A DNA stretch of 64,000 bases from Scolanthus callimorphus. Lineage: Eukaryota; Cnidaria; Anthozoa; Actiniaria; Edwardsiidae. The stretch lies in the NCBI GenBank assembly GCA_033964015.1, contig CM066916.1, forward strand, positions 28,227,404 to 28,291,403, read 5' to 3'. Below, piece by piece: positions 1 to 9,874 of the stretch. Each line of letters opens with the position of its first letter. Positions within the stretch are counted from its first letter, which is position 1. Below the pieces are notes generated by a model. That model made no database searches and had not been told where the DNA came from. It saw only the letters and a program-made list of their open reading frames with translations. The translations under genes were made by a program, and so were the position numbers.

Positions 1-390
1 GGGGCCTTGGTCTTTTTTAGGGGTGATCTTAATCTTCAATAAAATTAAGGAGATTGGTATCTTTTAGGGCCGAAATATGTGTCCAAATTGTTTTCTCTCA
101 TGATGGTGCTTCTAAAAACCGTGTAAGAAAGAGAGATTACTCGATGAGAAGACGATAAATTAGAAACAAACACGGAAATTTCTTGATGGGTATCTTTTAC
201 CTGTTACCTGTCTCCGCCTTCGCGCCTACTTTGCACATAAGGCCTCATCTTTTAGGGTATCTTTTAGGGTAAGAAATTATTTGAGCCACGCCATTGCCCG
301 CCATGCTTTGTATCTTTTAGGGGTGAAACTGAAAATTTCCGACGATCATCCCCGGTCAAAAAATATGGGAGTCCCCCCCCCCTCCCCGGG
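1..390. mobile_element. Right end of a hAT-like non-autonomous element (left part outside window)
   Basis: The stretch holds several copies of the motif TATCTTTTAGGGG and ends in ATATGGGAGTCCCCCCCCCC followed by CCCGGG. This is the reverse complement of the left terminus of the complete relative at 16584-18480. The left end is cut off by the window. Flank sequence from 391 on matches 39190-39535 and 52350-52680, so the element inserted into a segmentally duplicated region. The hAT assignment rests on 8-bp duplications in relatives, not on this copy. Confidence 0.6.
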
Positions 391-720
391 CAAATTTCAC
401 GCATTTCCTCTTGTGCACCTATGGAAATATTTCATGATGGATTGCGGTTATTTTTGCGATTCTGCGCGGGCTGCCTGTGTTTTTTTACATCTCTTCACCA
501 GGCTCTTTCGCCGGGAAAAATACACTTCTCTGCTAACAGGGGGTCGCGAGGAAGAGAGACCTCTGCCCTGGTCGAAACTTGCTTTGTTTTGACGCCGTCC
601 ACCACCTGGGACGGTTTGCTGGCATTCTCGAACCCGGAGTTCCCTGGCTTACTCGTATGGTAGGCTCTGGTGACATCCATTCTCGTACCCAGAACTTCAA
701 AGAAGGAAGAGAGCCGAGAG
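391..720. repeat. Third, older copy of the ZNF duplication unit (left part)
   Basis: This stretch aligns by eye with 39190-39535 and 52350-52680, sharing the run from GTGCACC through TTTGCGATTCTGCGCGGGCT to CATTCTCGTACCCAGAACTT. No open frame is conserved between the three copies, so the short ORFs here are not called as genes. The relation shows that the ZNF-1 region is a diverged member of the same duplication family as the ZNF-4 and ZNF-5 regions. Confidence 0.7.
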
Positions 721-1440
721 AGTCGAGCGCTGGAAGGGAAAGGCAAGACATGAGGCGTCATTGGACTGGATGAAGAGGGGAGACCTAAAGAAGGAGACAG
801 AAGGACTCATCACCGCAGCCCAAGATCAAGCTCTCAGGACGAATGCAAAGAAAGAGCGCATCAAGAAGAAGGAGGTATCTCCCCTTTGTAGAATGTGCAG
901 AGTGAAAGATAAGGCTGTAGGACGGAGTAAAGTAAGTTAGCACAAGTGAATTATAAGTATCGGCATGACAACTGGATGACAAACCGTAGCCAGTTATAGA
1001 GAACGACCAGGTCAAGCTATTATGGGGACTTCGATACCCCGGGGGGGGGGGGACTCCCATATGTCGTCGGGCGGGGGTGCTCGTCGGGAAAATAAAATCT
1101 CAACCCTAAAAGAGAGACATCCAAGCCCGTAGACCTGAAATCGTACTAATGGACAGGAGAGGGAAGAATTACAGGGTCATCGATATCGCTGTACCCGGAG
1201 TTGCCTCCTATTTACCTGAAAAGAGAAAGCGAAAAGATACTCAAGTACCAGATCGCGCTTCCTTGGAACGTGAAGACATCAGTTGTAACTAAAAACCAGC
1301 CATATTGACAAAAATAGGGATCTCAGTGAAGATTGAACTCCTACAGAAATCTTATCTGCTGGAAGGATTTTAAAGAAGAGTACTAAAGGCTTAAAGGCTA
1401 TTAGCTATAGCTTGCCCTCAGTATGGACACTGCAGCTCCG
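720..1440 (+). pseudogene. Non-LTR reverse transcriptase C-terminal remnant
   Basis: Read with frame changes, the plus strand gives LDWMKRGDLKKETEGLITAA, then a Cys-rich SPLCRMC segment. After an interruption comes RRPEIVLMDRRGKNYRVIDI with AVPG, then EKESEKILKYQ and, near 1330, ISVKIELLQKS. This order is typical of the C-terminal tail of endonuclease/reverse-transcriptase proteins of non-LTR retrotransposons common in cnidarian genomes. The catalytic RT core is not present. The remnant is broken by stops, by frameshifts and by a fragment of a G-run element at about 1036-1110. It is absent from the homologous positions near 39535 and 52680, so it came in after those copies split or was lost from them. 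No function is expected. Confidence 0.6.
1036..1110. mobile_element. Left-end fragment of the CCCGGGGG/hAT-like family
   Basis: The sequence CCCCGGGG followed by GGGGGACTCCCATATG and then GGGGGTGCTCGTCG matches the left terminus of the complete element at 16584-18480. No matching right end follows, and the reverse-transcriptase remnant resumes at about 1110, so this is a short fragment. Confidence 0.5.
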
Positions 1441-1446
1441 GTGTAA

Positions 1447-1821
1447 GGCCTAATTCATACGTCGATCTTTTGCCGCGTCAATTCTAATTGGGATTAAGGT
1501 CGACTTGAATTTAATAGAAATCGTCTCCGATTCAGACGTCCATCGTAATCTGCCGATCTCAATAAATAAAATTGAGCCAACAAGCAGTCGATCTGCGACG
1601 ACCGCACAGATAAACATTGGGTGAGCAATTAGAATTGACGCATGAAGAAGAACGGTGTTTGAATCAACGCCGATCTTTAGTCGTTTCGAGCGACACAAGC
1701 GGTCGTTTTCATCTTGGCGTCGCTCTTAATTCAGTGGCTGATTCATACGTCGATCTCCTCATGTGCTTATTACAAATAATTAGAATTGACGCGGCAAAAG
1801 ATCGACAGTATGAATTAGGCC
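1447..1821. mobile_element. TIR element (MITE), PIF/Harbinger-like by TAA duplication
   Basis: The element starts GGCCTAATTCATAC and ends GTATGAATTAGGCC, with terminal inverted repeats of about 43 bp that include TTTTGCCGCGTCAATTC. A TAA trinucleotide directly flanks both ends (1444-1446 and 1822-1824), which is the TWA-type 3-bp duplication of PIF/Harbinger elements. The 375-bp body has no convincing ORF, so it is a non-autonomous element. An extra internal partial copy of the terminus lies near 1740. Confidence 0.75.
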
Positions 1822-2101
1822 TAAGCCGCGAATATAGAAGAAATAATAATACTAATGATACTTATTGCACTTACCTGAAATTCCAGAAATTCGGCACACA
1901 ATTACTACTGGTATTGTGAGAGGACGATGCCACAGAAAGTAAGGTAGAATAGGTGAGAATGGTAGACAAAACGGGATCGTGCGCGCAGAAAATAAGGCAA
2001 CTAAAATTGTGAGAAAACAATGCGCGCAGACAAAAATGCAATTACGATTGTTGGAAGACAATATTGCGCGCAGGCAATAAGGCAATTACAATTGTGATAC
2101 A

Positions 2102-2382
2102 GAGCGGATTCCATATGCCTGAAGTAAAACCAATCGCAAAGTAATTACACCAATTCTGAACAATACCTATAGGAGGTAATTACAAAGTAATTACCAATAG
2201 CCCAGGTTCGAATTACGCTCCAATGCTCACAAGACAAAAGCTTCAAATCGAGGCTTTCTCCAAGTTCTAATACATTTACAGTAATTTCAGAAGAGAGCCT
2301 CGACTTGAGGTTATTGTTTGTAGGCATTGAAGCGTAATTCGAACATGGCCTATTACTCATTATAGTCATCTGAAATCCGCTC
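2102..2382. mobile_element. TA-flanked MITE, copy 1 (GAGCGGATTTC family)
   Basis: The termini are GAGCGGATTCCATATG and CATCTGAAATCCGCTC. On the right it is followed by TA; on the left the dinucleotide is CA, consistent with a mutated TA in the array motif GTGATATAACAATG. Most of the body is an imperfect inverted repeat, with GTTCGAATTACGCTCCAATG pairing with sequence near 2320. The TA duplication points to a Tc1/mariner-type transposase as the mobiliser, by inference. Relatives: 4212-4440 and 61907-62089. Confidence 0.7.
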
Positions 2383-2439
2383 TAACAATGTGCGCAGACA
2401 AAGGCAAGAATAGTTCAATATCTCTCCTAGTTTTACGGG

Positions 2440-3260
2440 AAAACTAGCCGGTCTGCGTCGGCGGAGACGTGAACATGAACAACAACAACCAAAGGTTGAG
2501 ATTTATGATAAACGCCGTGGAAAAAATGGTGTTTTGCTGACGTTTCGAGCGTTAGCCCTTCGTCGGAGCAAAGAGAGAAAACAGAGAGAGCGGGGCTGTA
2601 TATATAGTAATGTAGAGCCGTTGCTAGGCAACAGATAAACATTCGGAATCGCTAAAGGTGATAATGGTTAAGATACACAAAGGATGCCATGGGCCATTGA
2701 AATCGCAAACTGGTGATAAAAGTAAAGAGAGAGGAAATATGGTGAGATGTAGAAAACTAGATATAAGAGAAAATTCAATGATGCCGTGGGGTGATCGGCA
2801 AGTGAAAGAATAAGTCTATTGTCTTTCTGGAAGCGAGAATGATTAGACCCGTTGTGTTTCTCTTCACAACGGGTCTGTCATTCAAAAGCTGGCTTCTTGT
2901 AGTCGTAGTTAAGTACGTCCAGAAACATATAAGTGAGTTGAAACGTGTAACAAACATACATTACTTTAGTGCCAAGCTGCGGAGTATTCGCAGAATAAAC
3001 AATTGAACAGATTTTGAAAATAATGTGTTTGTAAGACTTCAAGATGTTAAATGTTAGTATATCACACTTACCACTGTTGCTCTACTTTATATGAGCGAAA
3101 AATGAATATTATGAAGAGAAAACCTACTTGGGTTAGCAGTCGAGAGTTCATTATTGACCAAATATGGTCATAAATTCATCTCGAATAATTCACAGCTTGG
3201 TTCGCCGTTACATGTTTCAACTAAGTTATATGTTTCTGGTACGTCATAATGAAAATTTCC
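2440..3260. other. Unassigned block inside minisatellite array A
   Basis: No gene is seen here. The block holds the candidate hammerhead-like motif at 2536-2569, a short hairpin with GACCCGTTGTG and CACAACGGGTC near 2850-2875, and from 2930 the stretch AGTGAGTTGAAACGTGTAAC, which recurs near 43730 and 56040. From about 3010 the sequence AAGACTTCAAGATGTTAAAT matches the 56140 region. Confidence 0.5.
2536..2569 (-). ncRNA. Possible decayed hammerhead-like motif
   Basis: On the minus strand the order of blocks is CCGACGA, then GGGC-TAAC-GCTC which can pair as a short stem, then GAAA, then CGTC with GTC at the expected cleavage position. A hammerhead needs CUGANGA, a helix II, GAAA and a UH cleavage dinucleotide. 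Here the U of CUGA is C, so the core is probably inactive. Similar motifs are known from Penelope-like retroelement termini. No Penelope reverse transcriptase or GIY-YIG frame is visible nearby. Confidence 0.3.
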
Positions 3261-4211
3261 TATTTCGAGAGGACGATGCACGCAGTCAATAAGACAATTA
3301 GGACTGTGATATAACAATGCGCGCACACAATACGGCAATAAGGATTGCTAGAAGACTGCGTTCAGGTATTAAGGCTACCAGAATTGTGGGAGGACAATGC
3401 GCACAGAAAATACGGTAGAATTGTGAGAAAACATTGAACGAAGAAAATAAGTTATTAAAATTGTGAAAAAACAATGCGTTCATGCAATAAAGGTAATTAG
3501 AAGTGTGAAAAAACATTGCGCACAGACAATAAGATTTGTGAGATAACAATGCGCGTAAACACGCAAATATGGCAATTAGAATTGTGAGAAGACGTAGTGC
3601 GCGTGCACAACATGTTAATTTGAATTGTTAGAAGACAATGCGCGAACAAAATAAGCCAGTTAGGATTGTGAGATGGCACAGGCATTATGACAGTTTGAAT
3701 TGTGATATAACAAGGCGCGCATAAAATAAGGCCATTGGTGTTGTGATGTGACAATGAACACAGATCATAGGGCGATCAGAATTGTTAAAAGACAATGCGC
3801 GAAGAAAATAAGCCAGTTAGGATTGTGAGAAGGCACAGGCATTATGAAAGTTTGAACTGTGATATAGCAATGCGCGCATAAAATAAGGCAATTGGTGTTC
3901 TGATGTGACAATGAACACAGATCACAGGGCGCGATCAGAATTGTGGGAAGACAATGCGCGCAGACAATACGGGTGATATATAACAATGCGCGCAGACAAT
4001 ACGGGTGATATATAACAATGCGCGCAGACAATACGGGTGATATATAACAATACGCGCAGAAAAAAAGCCAATTAATATTGTGGTCTGACAATGTGATGTG
4101 ACAATGCACGCAGGCAATGCGCGAAAGCAATGCGGCAATTAGGATTGTGACGTTACAATGCCCGCAGATAATACGGCAATTAGGATTGTGATGCGACAAT
4201 TTGTGCAGATA

Positions 4212-4440
4212 GAGCGGATTTCACATGACTGCCGTGAAAGCAATTGCAATTGAGCAATCACTAGCCAATCAGAAACAAGAGTAATTACAACTTACTGCGG
4301 AATGGTTTCCAGCCCAGCCAATCAGAAGCCGAACCAATTCCTTGCTTGTAATTAGTTCGCAATTTGATTGGTTGATAGAAATAAGCAGCCAATGAGAAAG
4401 CAAACCAATTGCAAACACGACGGTCATCTGAAATCCGCTC
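4212..4440. mobile_element. TA-flanked MITE, copy 2 (GAGCGGATTTC family)
   Basis: The ends are GAGCGGATTTCACATGAC and GTCATCTGAAATCCGCTC, with TA on both sides. The paralogous position near 40280 reads GTGCAGATAATAGGAC without the insert, which proves the boundaries and the 2-bp TA duplication. The 229-bp body is non-coding. Confidence 0.85.
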
Positions 4441-4625
4441 TAATAGGACATTTGGAATAGCGAGAAGACAATGCGCCAAATTAATAGGGCAATTATGACT
4501 GCAATGAATGCGCGCAGAAACTAAGGTAATTATTATTATGATGTGACAATGAGCACAGATGATGTGGCAATTAGAATTGTGATAACAATGTGTGCAGACA
4601 ATAGGAGCTGTGTTCTAACAATGCG

Positions 4626-4690
4626 CGCAGATAGTGGTTCAGTTCAGATGAGTGTAGCCTACACTCATCTGAACTGAACCACTATCTGCG
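4626..4690. repeat. Perfect 32-bp inverted repeat with a 1-bp centre
   Basis: The left arm CGCAGATAGTGGTTCAGTTC plus AGATGAGTGTAG is followed by one C and then its exact reverse complement. The arm sequence also occurs once, in one orientation, where the minisatellite meets the SINE (about 40472 and 53628). At this site the arm has been duplicated in inverted orientation, giving a cruciform-capable junction. Confidence 0.9.
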
Positions 4691-6246
4691 TACTTTACTT
4701 TGTACTTTACTTTGTGTTTACTCCTATACGTTTTGTTCAGACTTGGTGTATGTCAAATCGACACTAATAAGACGCAGGCCTGAATAAGACATTAAGGATT
4801 GCAAAATAGCAATCTGCAATTTTCACGGCGGCGTAGCCCGACAAGCGCATAAAAGATCAGTCAAAATACGGTGTGAGTGTCGTGACGAAATTAAGACACA
4901 TAACAGCATTTTCACTCTACCTCACGCGAGTACACCGTAACCATGCATACAACAACAACATCTTTATTTAGAATTCGCAAAAAATTACAATTCGTAAGAA
5001 GAAGAAAAATATGTCAATGTTATGAGCTAGTCGAGCTAAAGGCTATGGCCAAAGCGGAAAGATTGAAAGAGAAAAAGTATAACAAAATACATCAATACAA
5101 AGCTAGACAAGCAAATACACAAGAGACACTAAAGAACAAAGAACAAACAATAAGGCAAAGGGAAACTAAAATTATGACTTTTGCTGACTTTAGGGCCCAC
5201 TCCAGTCCAATTTTCTATAAACTAAAGCTTCTCATTGGTCTTCTAGGGCACACTTACACACGGAAACTGGGTGACAGATAATTACTCTGGGTGAACAATC
5301 AGTTCTCCCAACATCCCCCTCGTGTTTGCAAGAAAGCAGAGAGCACGCGGAAAGTACTTTTATTGCTTAAATGAAATCAATAATGAAATAATGATTTGAA
5401 TATTCAACTCTAGGGGGCACGCTTCATGTCTTCTGACTGTAAACCGTTCAAATTGAAACAAAATGGAAATACTTTTACCAGAGATAGTATTTGGCTCTGC
5501 AACATGTTGCAGTTCTTTATTTTCCAAAATAAAGTATTTGATTTCGGGGCGATCAGATAAGCGTGAGAGCCAATAACTGGCCTTGCAAAATAAGTTTCGT
5601 CGCACAAATAATTACCCGCGGGCCACCTTAGATGATCAGAATGTTGCAATGTGGTGGTATTTGTTTGGCCATGTATTTGGCGTCTGTTCAATGCCTGAGG
5701 TAGTCACGCACACAAAAAGCATCGAGTTTCTTGTCATTGCATTTGACATCTAAGAAGTCTCGCCCTTGAGCATTATTCTAGCTATCGTAGATAATCGAGA
5801 GAAAAAAAACAACAACAAAAACACAAAAACACAAGGGTGGGCACCCTTGAAATACGAAATTCCAGGGTGGGTAAGTGCAATTTCCAGGGTGGTCATGACA
5901 AAATCACTCGAATTCCAGAGTGGGTGGTTCAAATTTAAAAAAATCCAGGATGGGTAGCTGTGACTGTGGTCCTCAACAGGGGGTGCCAGTTTTTTTGCGA
6001 CTGCCCAATGTTGTTTGGTGTGCGCAGTGTTCAGTTCAAATTGCCATGCTCCAACATTGGAAGGGGGGACGGGGTGTTACGATACTCTTGCCCGCCGCCG
6101 TAGGCTGTTTGCCATCCATACAGCATTATTTGTATTTCTTTATGTGTTTTAGGCAACCAAATGAGATTAATCTTATACCACAATGTTTGAATAGTCCAGT
6201 TTCGAATTCTCTAACCTACCGCTGAATAGGCACCAACGGCGCATAC
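4691..6246. other. No confident gene; repeat fragments
   Basis: It opens with TACTTTACTTTG repeated, and contains one plus-strand open frame at 4943-5281 (112 codons, Lys/Arg-rich, no recognisable domain, no homologous copy in the window) that I do not call. From about 5640 to 5960 the sequence, with GTATTTGTTTG-CCATGT-TTTGGCGT and GAAGTCTCGCCC, matches 19045-19180. The phrase CCAGGGTGGGTA recurs three or four times at 5870-5950. From 6120 to 6160 it shows 3'-flank homology with 22850-22890 downstream of ZNF-2. Confidence 0.5.
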
Positions 6247-6375
6247 ATACAGTGGGAGCCTCGATTTAAACCCGAAAGTTGCGAATACCAACGTTGTGTC
6301 TATTGTGTCCATTCAAGCATCATAAGTTTCTCGTTGGTATTCACAATTTTTTCTGCTTCAAACTGAGGCTCTCGA
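6247..6375. mobile_element. Foldback insertion at the 3' end of ZNF-1
   Basis: GAGCCTCGATTTAAA to GCGAATACCAAC pairs with GTTGGTATTCACAA to CAAACTGAGGCTCTC, giving a hairpin with arms of about 40 bp. It begins where finger sequence homologous to ZNF-2 (CTCGATTAAAGCG) breaks off, so it interrupts the former last finger of ZNF-1. A related inverted pair with GAGGCTCTC and GAGGCTTTC lies inside the MITE at 2102-2382. Confidence 0.65.
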
Positions 6376-6398
6376 TTAAAGCGTTTACCACAATGTTT

Positions 6399-7985
6399 TC
6401 ATTCATATGGTTTTATTCCTGTATGTGTTCTTTCGTGATAGGCTAGGTGACCACTTTGCGTAAAGCATTTACCGCACTGTTTGCATTCATATGGCTTTTT
6501 TCCTGTATGTGTTCTTTCGTGTTGCGCTAGGTGACTACTTTTCGTAAAGCATTTACCGCACTGTTTGCATTCATATGGCTTTATTCCTGTATGTGTTCTT
6601 TCATGTCTTCCCAAATCCCTAGCTCCATTGAAGCCTTTTCCGCACTTTTTGCATTCATAAGGCTTTATTCCTGTATGTGTTCTTTCGTGATAGGCTAGGT
6701 GACCACTTTGCGTAAAGCATTTACCGCACTGTTTGCATTCATATGGCTTTATTCCTGTATGTGTTCTTTCATGTCTTTCCAAATCCCTAGCTCCATTGAA
6801 GTTTTTTCCGCACTTTTTGCATTCATAAGGCTTTATTCCTGTATGGGATCTCTTATGAACGTTTAGGTAAAAATTTCGCGTAAAGCATTTACCGCACTGT
6901 TTGCATTCATATGGCTTTATTCCTGTATGTATCAACTCATGACTTGCTAGGTGACCACTTTGCGTAAAGCATTTTCCGCACTGTTTGCATTCATATGGCT
7001 TTACTCCTGTATGTGTTCTTTCGTGAAAGTCTAGGTGACCACTTTGCGTAAAGCATTTACCGCAATGTTTGCATTCATATGGCCTTTTTCCTGTATGTGT
7101 TCTTTCGTGTTGCGCTAGGTGACCACTTTTCGTAAAGCATTTACCGCACTGTTTGCATTCATATGGCTTTATTCCTGTATGTGTTTTTTCATGTCTTCCC
7201 AAATCCCTAGCTCCATTGAAGCCTTTTCCGCACTTTTTGCATTCATAAGGCTTTATTCCTGTATGGGACCTCTTATGAACGTTTAGGTAAAAATTTCGCG
7301 TAAAGCATTTACCGCACTGTTTGCATTTATATGGCTTTATTCCTGTATGTGTTCTTTCGTGTTGCGCTAGGTGACCAGCTCGCGTGAAACATTTACCACA
7401 CTGTTTGCATTTATATGGCTTTGTTCCTGTATGTATATGCTCATGTCTTACTAAATCAGTAGATTGAGTAAAGCATTTGCCACATTGTTGGCATTCATAA
7501 GACTTTATTCCTGTATGTGTTCTTTCATGTTTTGCTAAATCACCAGCTCGAGTAAAGCATTTACCGCGTTGTTTGCATTCATGTGGACTTGTTCCTGCAT
7601 GTATACATTCATGTCTTGCTAGATTAGCAGCCTGATTAAAACATTTACCACATTGCTTGCATCCATACGGCTTTAGGTCTTTATGCACTCGCTCATGTCT
7701 TGTTTGAGAACAACATTTCCTGCCACGGCCATCGTCACTTTTATTTTCCTCAGACTTTTGCTGATCTCTATTCACGTAATCAATAACAAATTCGCTCAGT
7801 ACAAATGTTGCTTGTTCCTCAAGGCCAACGTCAACATCTTGCATTATTTTTGAGATATCCTGTTCTTCACATTCAATCCTTTCCTTCTTTATTATGTGCT
7901 GAAGCTCATCACCAGTGTCCTTACAAGTGTTCACTTGAATTTCTTTGTCCTCGGTTTCAAATGAAACTTCAGACTCGTTTCTTAC
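6399..7985 (-). CDS. ZNF-1 finger exon, 15 C2H2 fingers
   Basis: This exon encodes a probable nuclear DNA-binding protein. An acidic N-terminal region of about 105 residues contains IIKKERIECEE, with IKKE fitting the SUMO-attachment consensus. Fifteen tandem C2H2 fingers of the CX2CX12HX3H type follow, joined by TGIKP or TGTKP linkers. Finger 2 has Arg for its second Cys (ECKQRGK) and is probably unfolded. The frame opens right after a splice acceptor (TTCTTAATAG) at 7986-7987, in phase 0, with no in-frame ATG. The first in-frame candidate is a GTG at 7934, so the true start should be in an upstream exon, proposed at 18782-18832. The reading frame ends at TGA (6399-6401), where the first Cys codon of a 16th finger would be TGC. 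Recognisable finger sequence continues past the stop until the foldback insertion. No KRAB, SCAN or BTB domain is visible. Transcription may still occur, but the target is unknown. Confidence 0.9.
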   Translation of the reverse strand, partial: VRNESEVSFETEDKEIQVNTCKDTGDELQHIIKKERIECEEQDISKIMQDVDVGLEEQATFVLSEFVIDYVNRDQQKSEENKSDDGRGRKCCSQTRHERVHKDLKPYGCKQCGKCFNQAANLARHECIHAGTSPHECKQRGKCFTRAGDLAKHERTHTGIKSYECQQCGKCFTQSTDLVRHEHIHTGTKPYKCKQCGKCFTRAGHLAQHERTHTGIKPYKCKQCGKCFTRNFYLNVHKRSHTGIKPYECKKCGKGFNGARDLGRHEKTHTGIKPYECKQCGKCFTKSGHLAQHERTHTGKRPYECKHCGKCFTQSGHLDFHERTHTGVKPYECKQCGKCFTQSGHLASHELIHTGIKPYECKQCGKCFTRNFYLNVHKRSHTGIKPYECKKCGKNFNGARDLERHERTHTGIKPYECKQCGKCFTQSGHLAYHERTHTGIKPYECKKCGKGFNGARDLGRHERTHTGIKPYECKQCGKCFTKSSHLAQHERTHTGKKPYECKQCGKCFTQSGHLAYHERTHTGIKPYE

Positions 7986-8223
7986 CTATTAAGAACCAGA
8001 GGAGAACATACTTTTGAGCAAATCAATGGTAATGCACCTCTTATTTCATTTTCCCATTTAAGATCACGTGGGATTCATTTGAATTAATATTAATATTCTT
8101 TGGTGCGTAGTAGAAGAAAGAAAGAATACTCATGGGAATGCCATTTGATCTAAAATGGGGAACCATTACGCCCAAGCCGAGAAGGTATATTAGTAAAGAG
8201 GAAGCAATTTAGCGGATGTAGAG
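7986..8223 (-). promoter_or_regulatory. Splice acceptor and conserved intron end of ZNF-1
   Basis: On the minus strand a pyrimidine-rich run TTCTCCTCTGGTTCTTAATA ends in AG at 7986-7987. The same run with small changes precedes all five finger exons. The intron sequence up to about 8223, including TTTAGCGGATGTAG in the reverse reading, is shared with the ZNF-4 and ZNF-5 regions. Confidence 0.7.
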
Positions 8224-8507
8224 CACGGGCGGTAGGACCCGCTAGAGTATTTTTAATTGATGGCTTTCCCCGAATTTGGTCAACAAGTTCGTTATACGCC
8301 GTGTCGAGATAACGCCATAAGAAAGAGCGGGGGAATCTGGGCTGTCAAATTTGACATGCGTTGATCGCTTAGTCATTGACGGTTAGGTTAGACTCCAGTC
8401 GCGTCTCGGGTAACACGAGGTATATTAACATGACCCAGTGTTTCTGAAGGAACCAAATTTGGGGAAAGCCATCAATTTAAATACTCTAGCGGGTCCTACC
8501 GCCCGTG
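8224..8507. mobile_element. Long-TIR MITE (CACGGGCGGTAGG family)
   Basis: The two ends are inverted repeats of about 57 bp beginning CACGGGCGGTAGGACCCGCT and running through GATGGCTTTCCCC to TTTGGT. The body is 284 bp and non-coding. Truncated relatives start at 43539 and 55783 in the same relative position upstream of ZNF-4 and ZNF-5, so the insertion predates the duplications. The detached right end of the ZNF-5 copy is at about 57069-57085. Confidence 0.85.
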
Positions 8508-9430
8508 GGGGAGAGAAATGCCCCAATAGCAACGCTTCTTACATCTAGGCGTTCTAAATTTCGCGAAAAATGGATACTGGTTGTTTTGAATGTTGCTGTA
8601 CTCGATTCAGTGGCGAAAGATGCTAGCTAAATTTACTCGAAAAGCCGAAACGCTTTTTGAGTTTTGGAAGGATGGTTAGGTACACAGTGCTCATATCAAG
8701 TCTCATTGTGAATTTCTCATGCTAACCAACTTAAGGTCTCGTGAAAGGTAAAAATTTAAAAATCAATAAAACGACTTTTTCCTGAAATTCATTTGGTACA
8801 GTCCTAAAGTATATTTCTAAAACTCATATGACACGTCAACTGTTTTCCTAGGGTTCAATAGCCCATTCTCATGTATTGCCCACAACTCATTTTCTGTAAT
8901 TTAATTAACTTTTACACGCTTTTCTAGCACTTAAATTCTCGGTCAAATTTTCACCTTCACGAAGCTCCTGACCTCGCACGATTAAAGATATCGGCGTCAA
9001 ATTTTCTGTGCCGTTAGAAAATGATAATGTGAGGGAATTTTATTTTTTACGTGAAAAAGATTTTATGATAAATTTTGAGGCCACAAAATGCGGCTTTCAA
9101 CTTTGCGACCTAATATTTTCGCAAATATGTAAAATATCAAAAATCGTTCACACGGTTTTGCAGTTCATTTCTCCAAGACTAAAATCCGAGAAAGTGTGAT
9201 ATCGTGCAACAAAACACAAATGGTCTGGAGCTTCTCAAGAAAACAAGGTACTTTTTAGTTTGAAAATTTTTTAATCAGGAAGTGCAATCTTTTAGTTTTA
9301 GAACGATATATAGTTGATTATCATAGCATAAATTTCGACGCAACAAAGAGGCAGGTCATATCCATACAAGCCAAGCTCCAATAAACTAGTGAAAGTCAGC
9401 CTTCATTCAGCCAGATGCTAAATTTAACAT
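8508..9430. other. ZNF-1 intron, no gene
   Basis: AT-rich sequence without a convincing frame. At 8655-8745 the stretch around TTTTGGAAGGATGGTTAGG and TGTGAATTTCTCATGCTAAC matches 26250-26325. From about 9330 the sequence matches 57640-57735 (AGTGAAAGTCAGCCTTCA), the start of the second intron-homology pair. Confidence 0.6.
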
Positions 9431-9431
9431 A

Positions 9432-9874
9432 CAGTAAAAACCCGCATAAAAGAACAGGTGTTTTGGGGATTCAGGCTGATTTTGTTCTTATATATTGGGT
9501 GTTTTCTGCAAAATCAGCCTGAAAATGCTCTTAAGGTGTTCTTAAAATTGTTTCTTAACATCAAATACTGCATACACTACCAACAGTCAAATAAGAATAT
9601 GATTGGCAGAAATTAAGCGGCATGGCTAAATGCACCCTGGAAATCCCCATACAGTACCTGCTGTAGAAATCTCTGTGCAATGGTCTATTGATCTACTGTA
9701 CTCTACCACAAAAATTAATTACTGTACTGGAATCTAACTGGCAGCCATTTTTTTATACAAGAACAATTTTTCATTTTTCAGGCTGAATGTGTTCTTATGT
9801 ATAAGGTACCTTTTTGGCCAACTTTCAGCCTGAGTGTTCTTAATCCACTTGTTCTTTTATGCGGGTTTTTACTG
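9432..9874. mobile_element. Mariner-like MITE (CAGTAAAAACCCGC)
   Basis: The ends are CAGTAAAAACCCGCATAAAA and its reverse complement, with TA on each side (9430-9431 and 9875-9876). The homologous sequence at 57720-57745 reads straight from AATTTAACATACAT to GAAAAACAA without it. The CAGT terminus and TA duplication are typical of Tc1/mariner relatives. There is no transposase frame in the 443 bp. Confidence 0.85.

Larger units (their letters stand above)
1915..4630. repeat. Degenerate ~40-bp minisatellite array A (interrupted)
   Basis: The repeating unit reads roughly AATTAGGATTGTGA, then TRTRACAATGCGCGCAGACA, then ATANGGC, with many substitutions and length changes. Array sequence covers about 1915-2100, 2384-2440, 3260-4208 and 4441-4630. 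Two TA-flanked MITEs and an ~800-bp unrelated block break it up. At about 3958-4050 a 32-bp version is nearly perfectly repeated three times. Long minus-strand ORFs with repeated CAHC and ARIVIS peptides come only from this periodicity and are not genes. Relatives are at 39640-40480 and 52790-53640. Confidence 0.85.

Noticed and set aside
3298..4199. Long minus-strand frames rich in SHHNPNC, CAHC and ARIVISQ (also at 39630-40261 and 52909-53414)
   Set aside because: They follow the period of the minisatellite, appear in more than one frame and have no domain.
4943..5281. 112-codon Lys/Arg-rich plus-strand frame
   Set aside because: No domain, no paralogue in the window, composition as in surrounding A-rich DNA. 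Not enough to call a gene.
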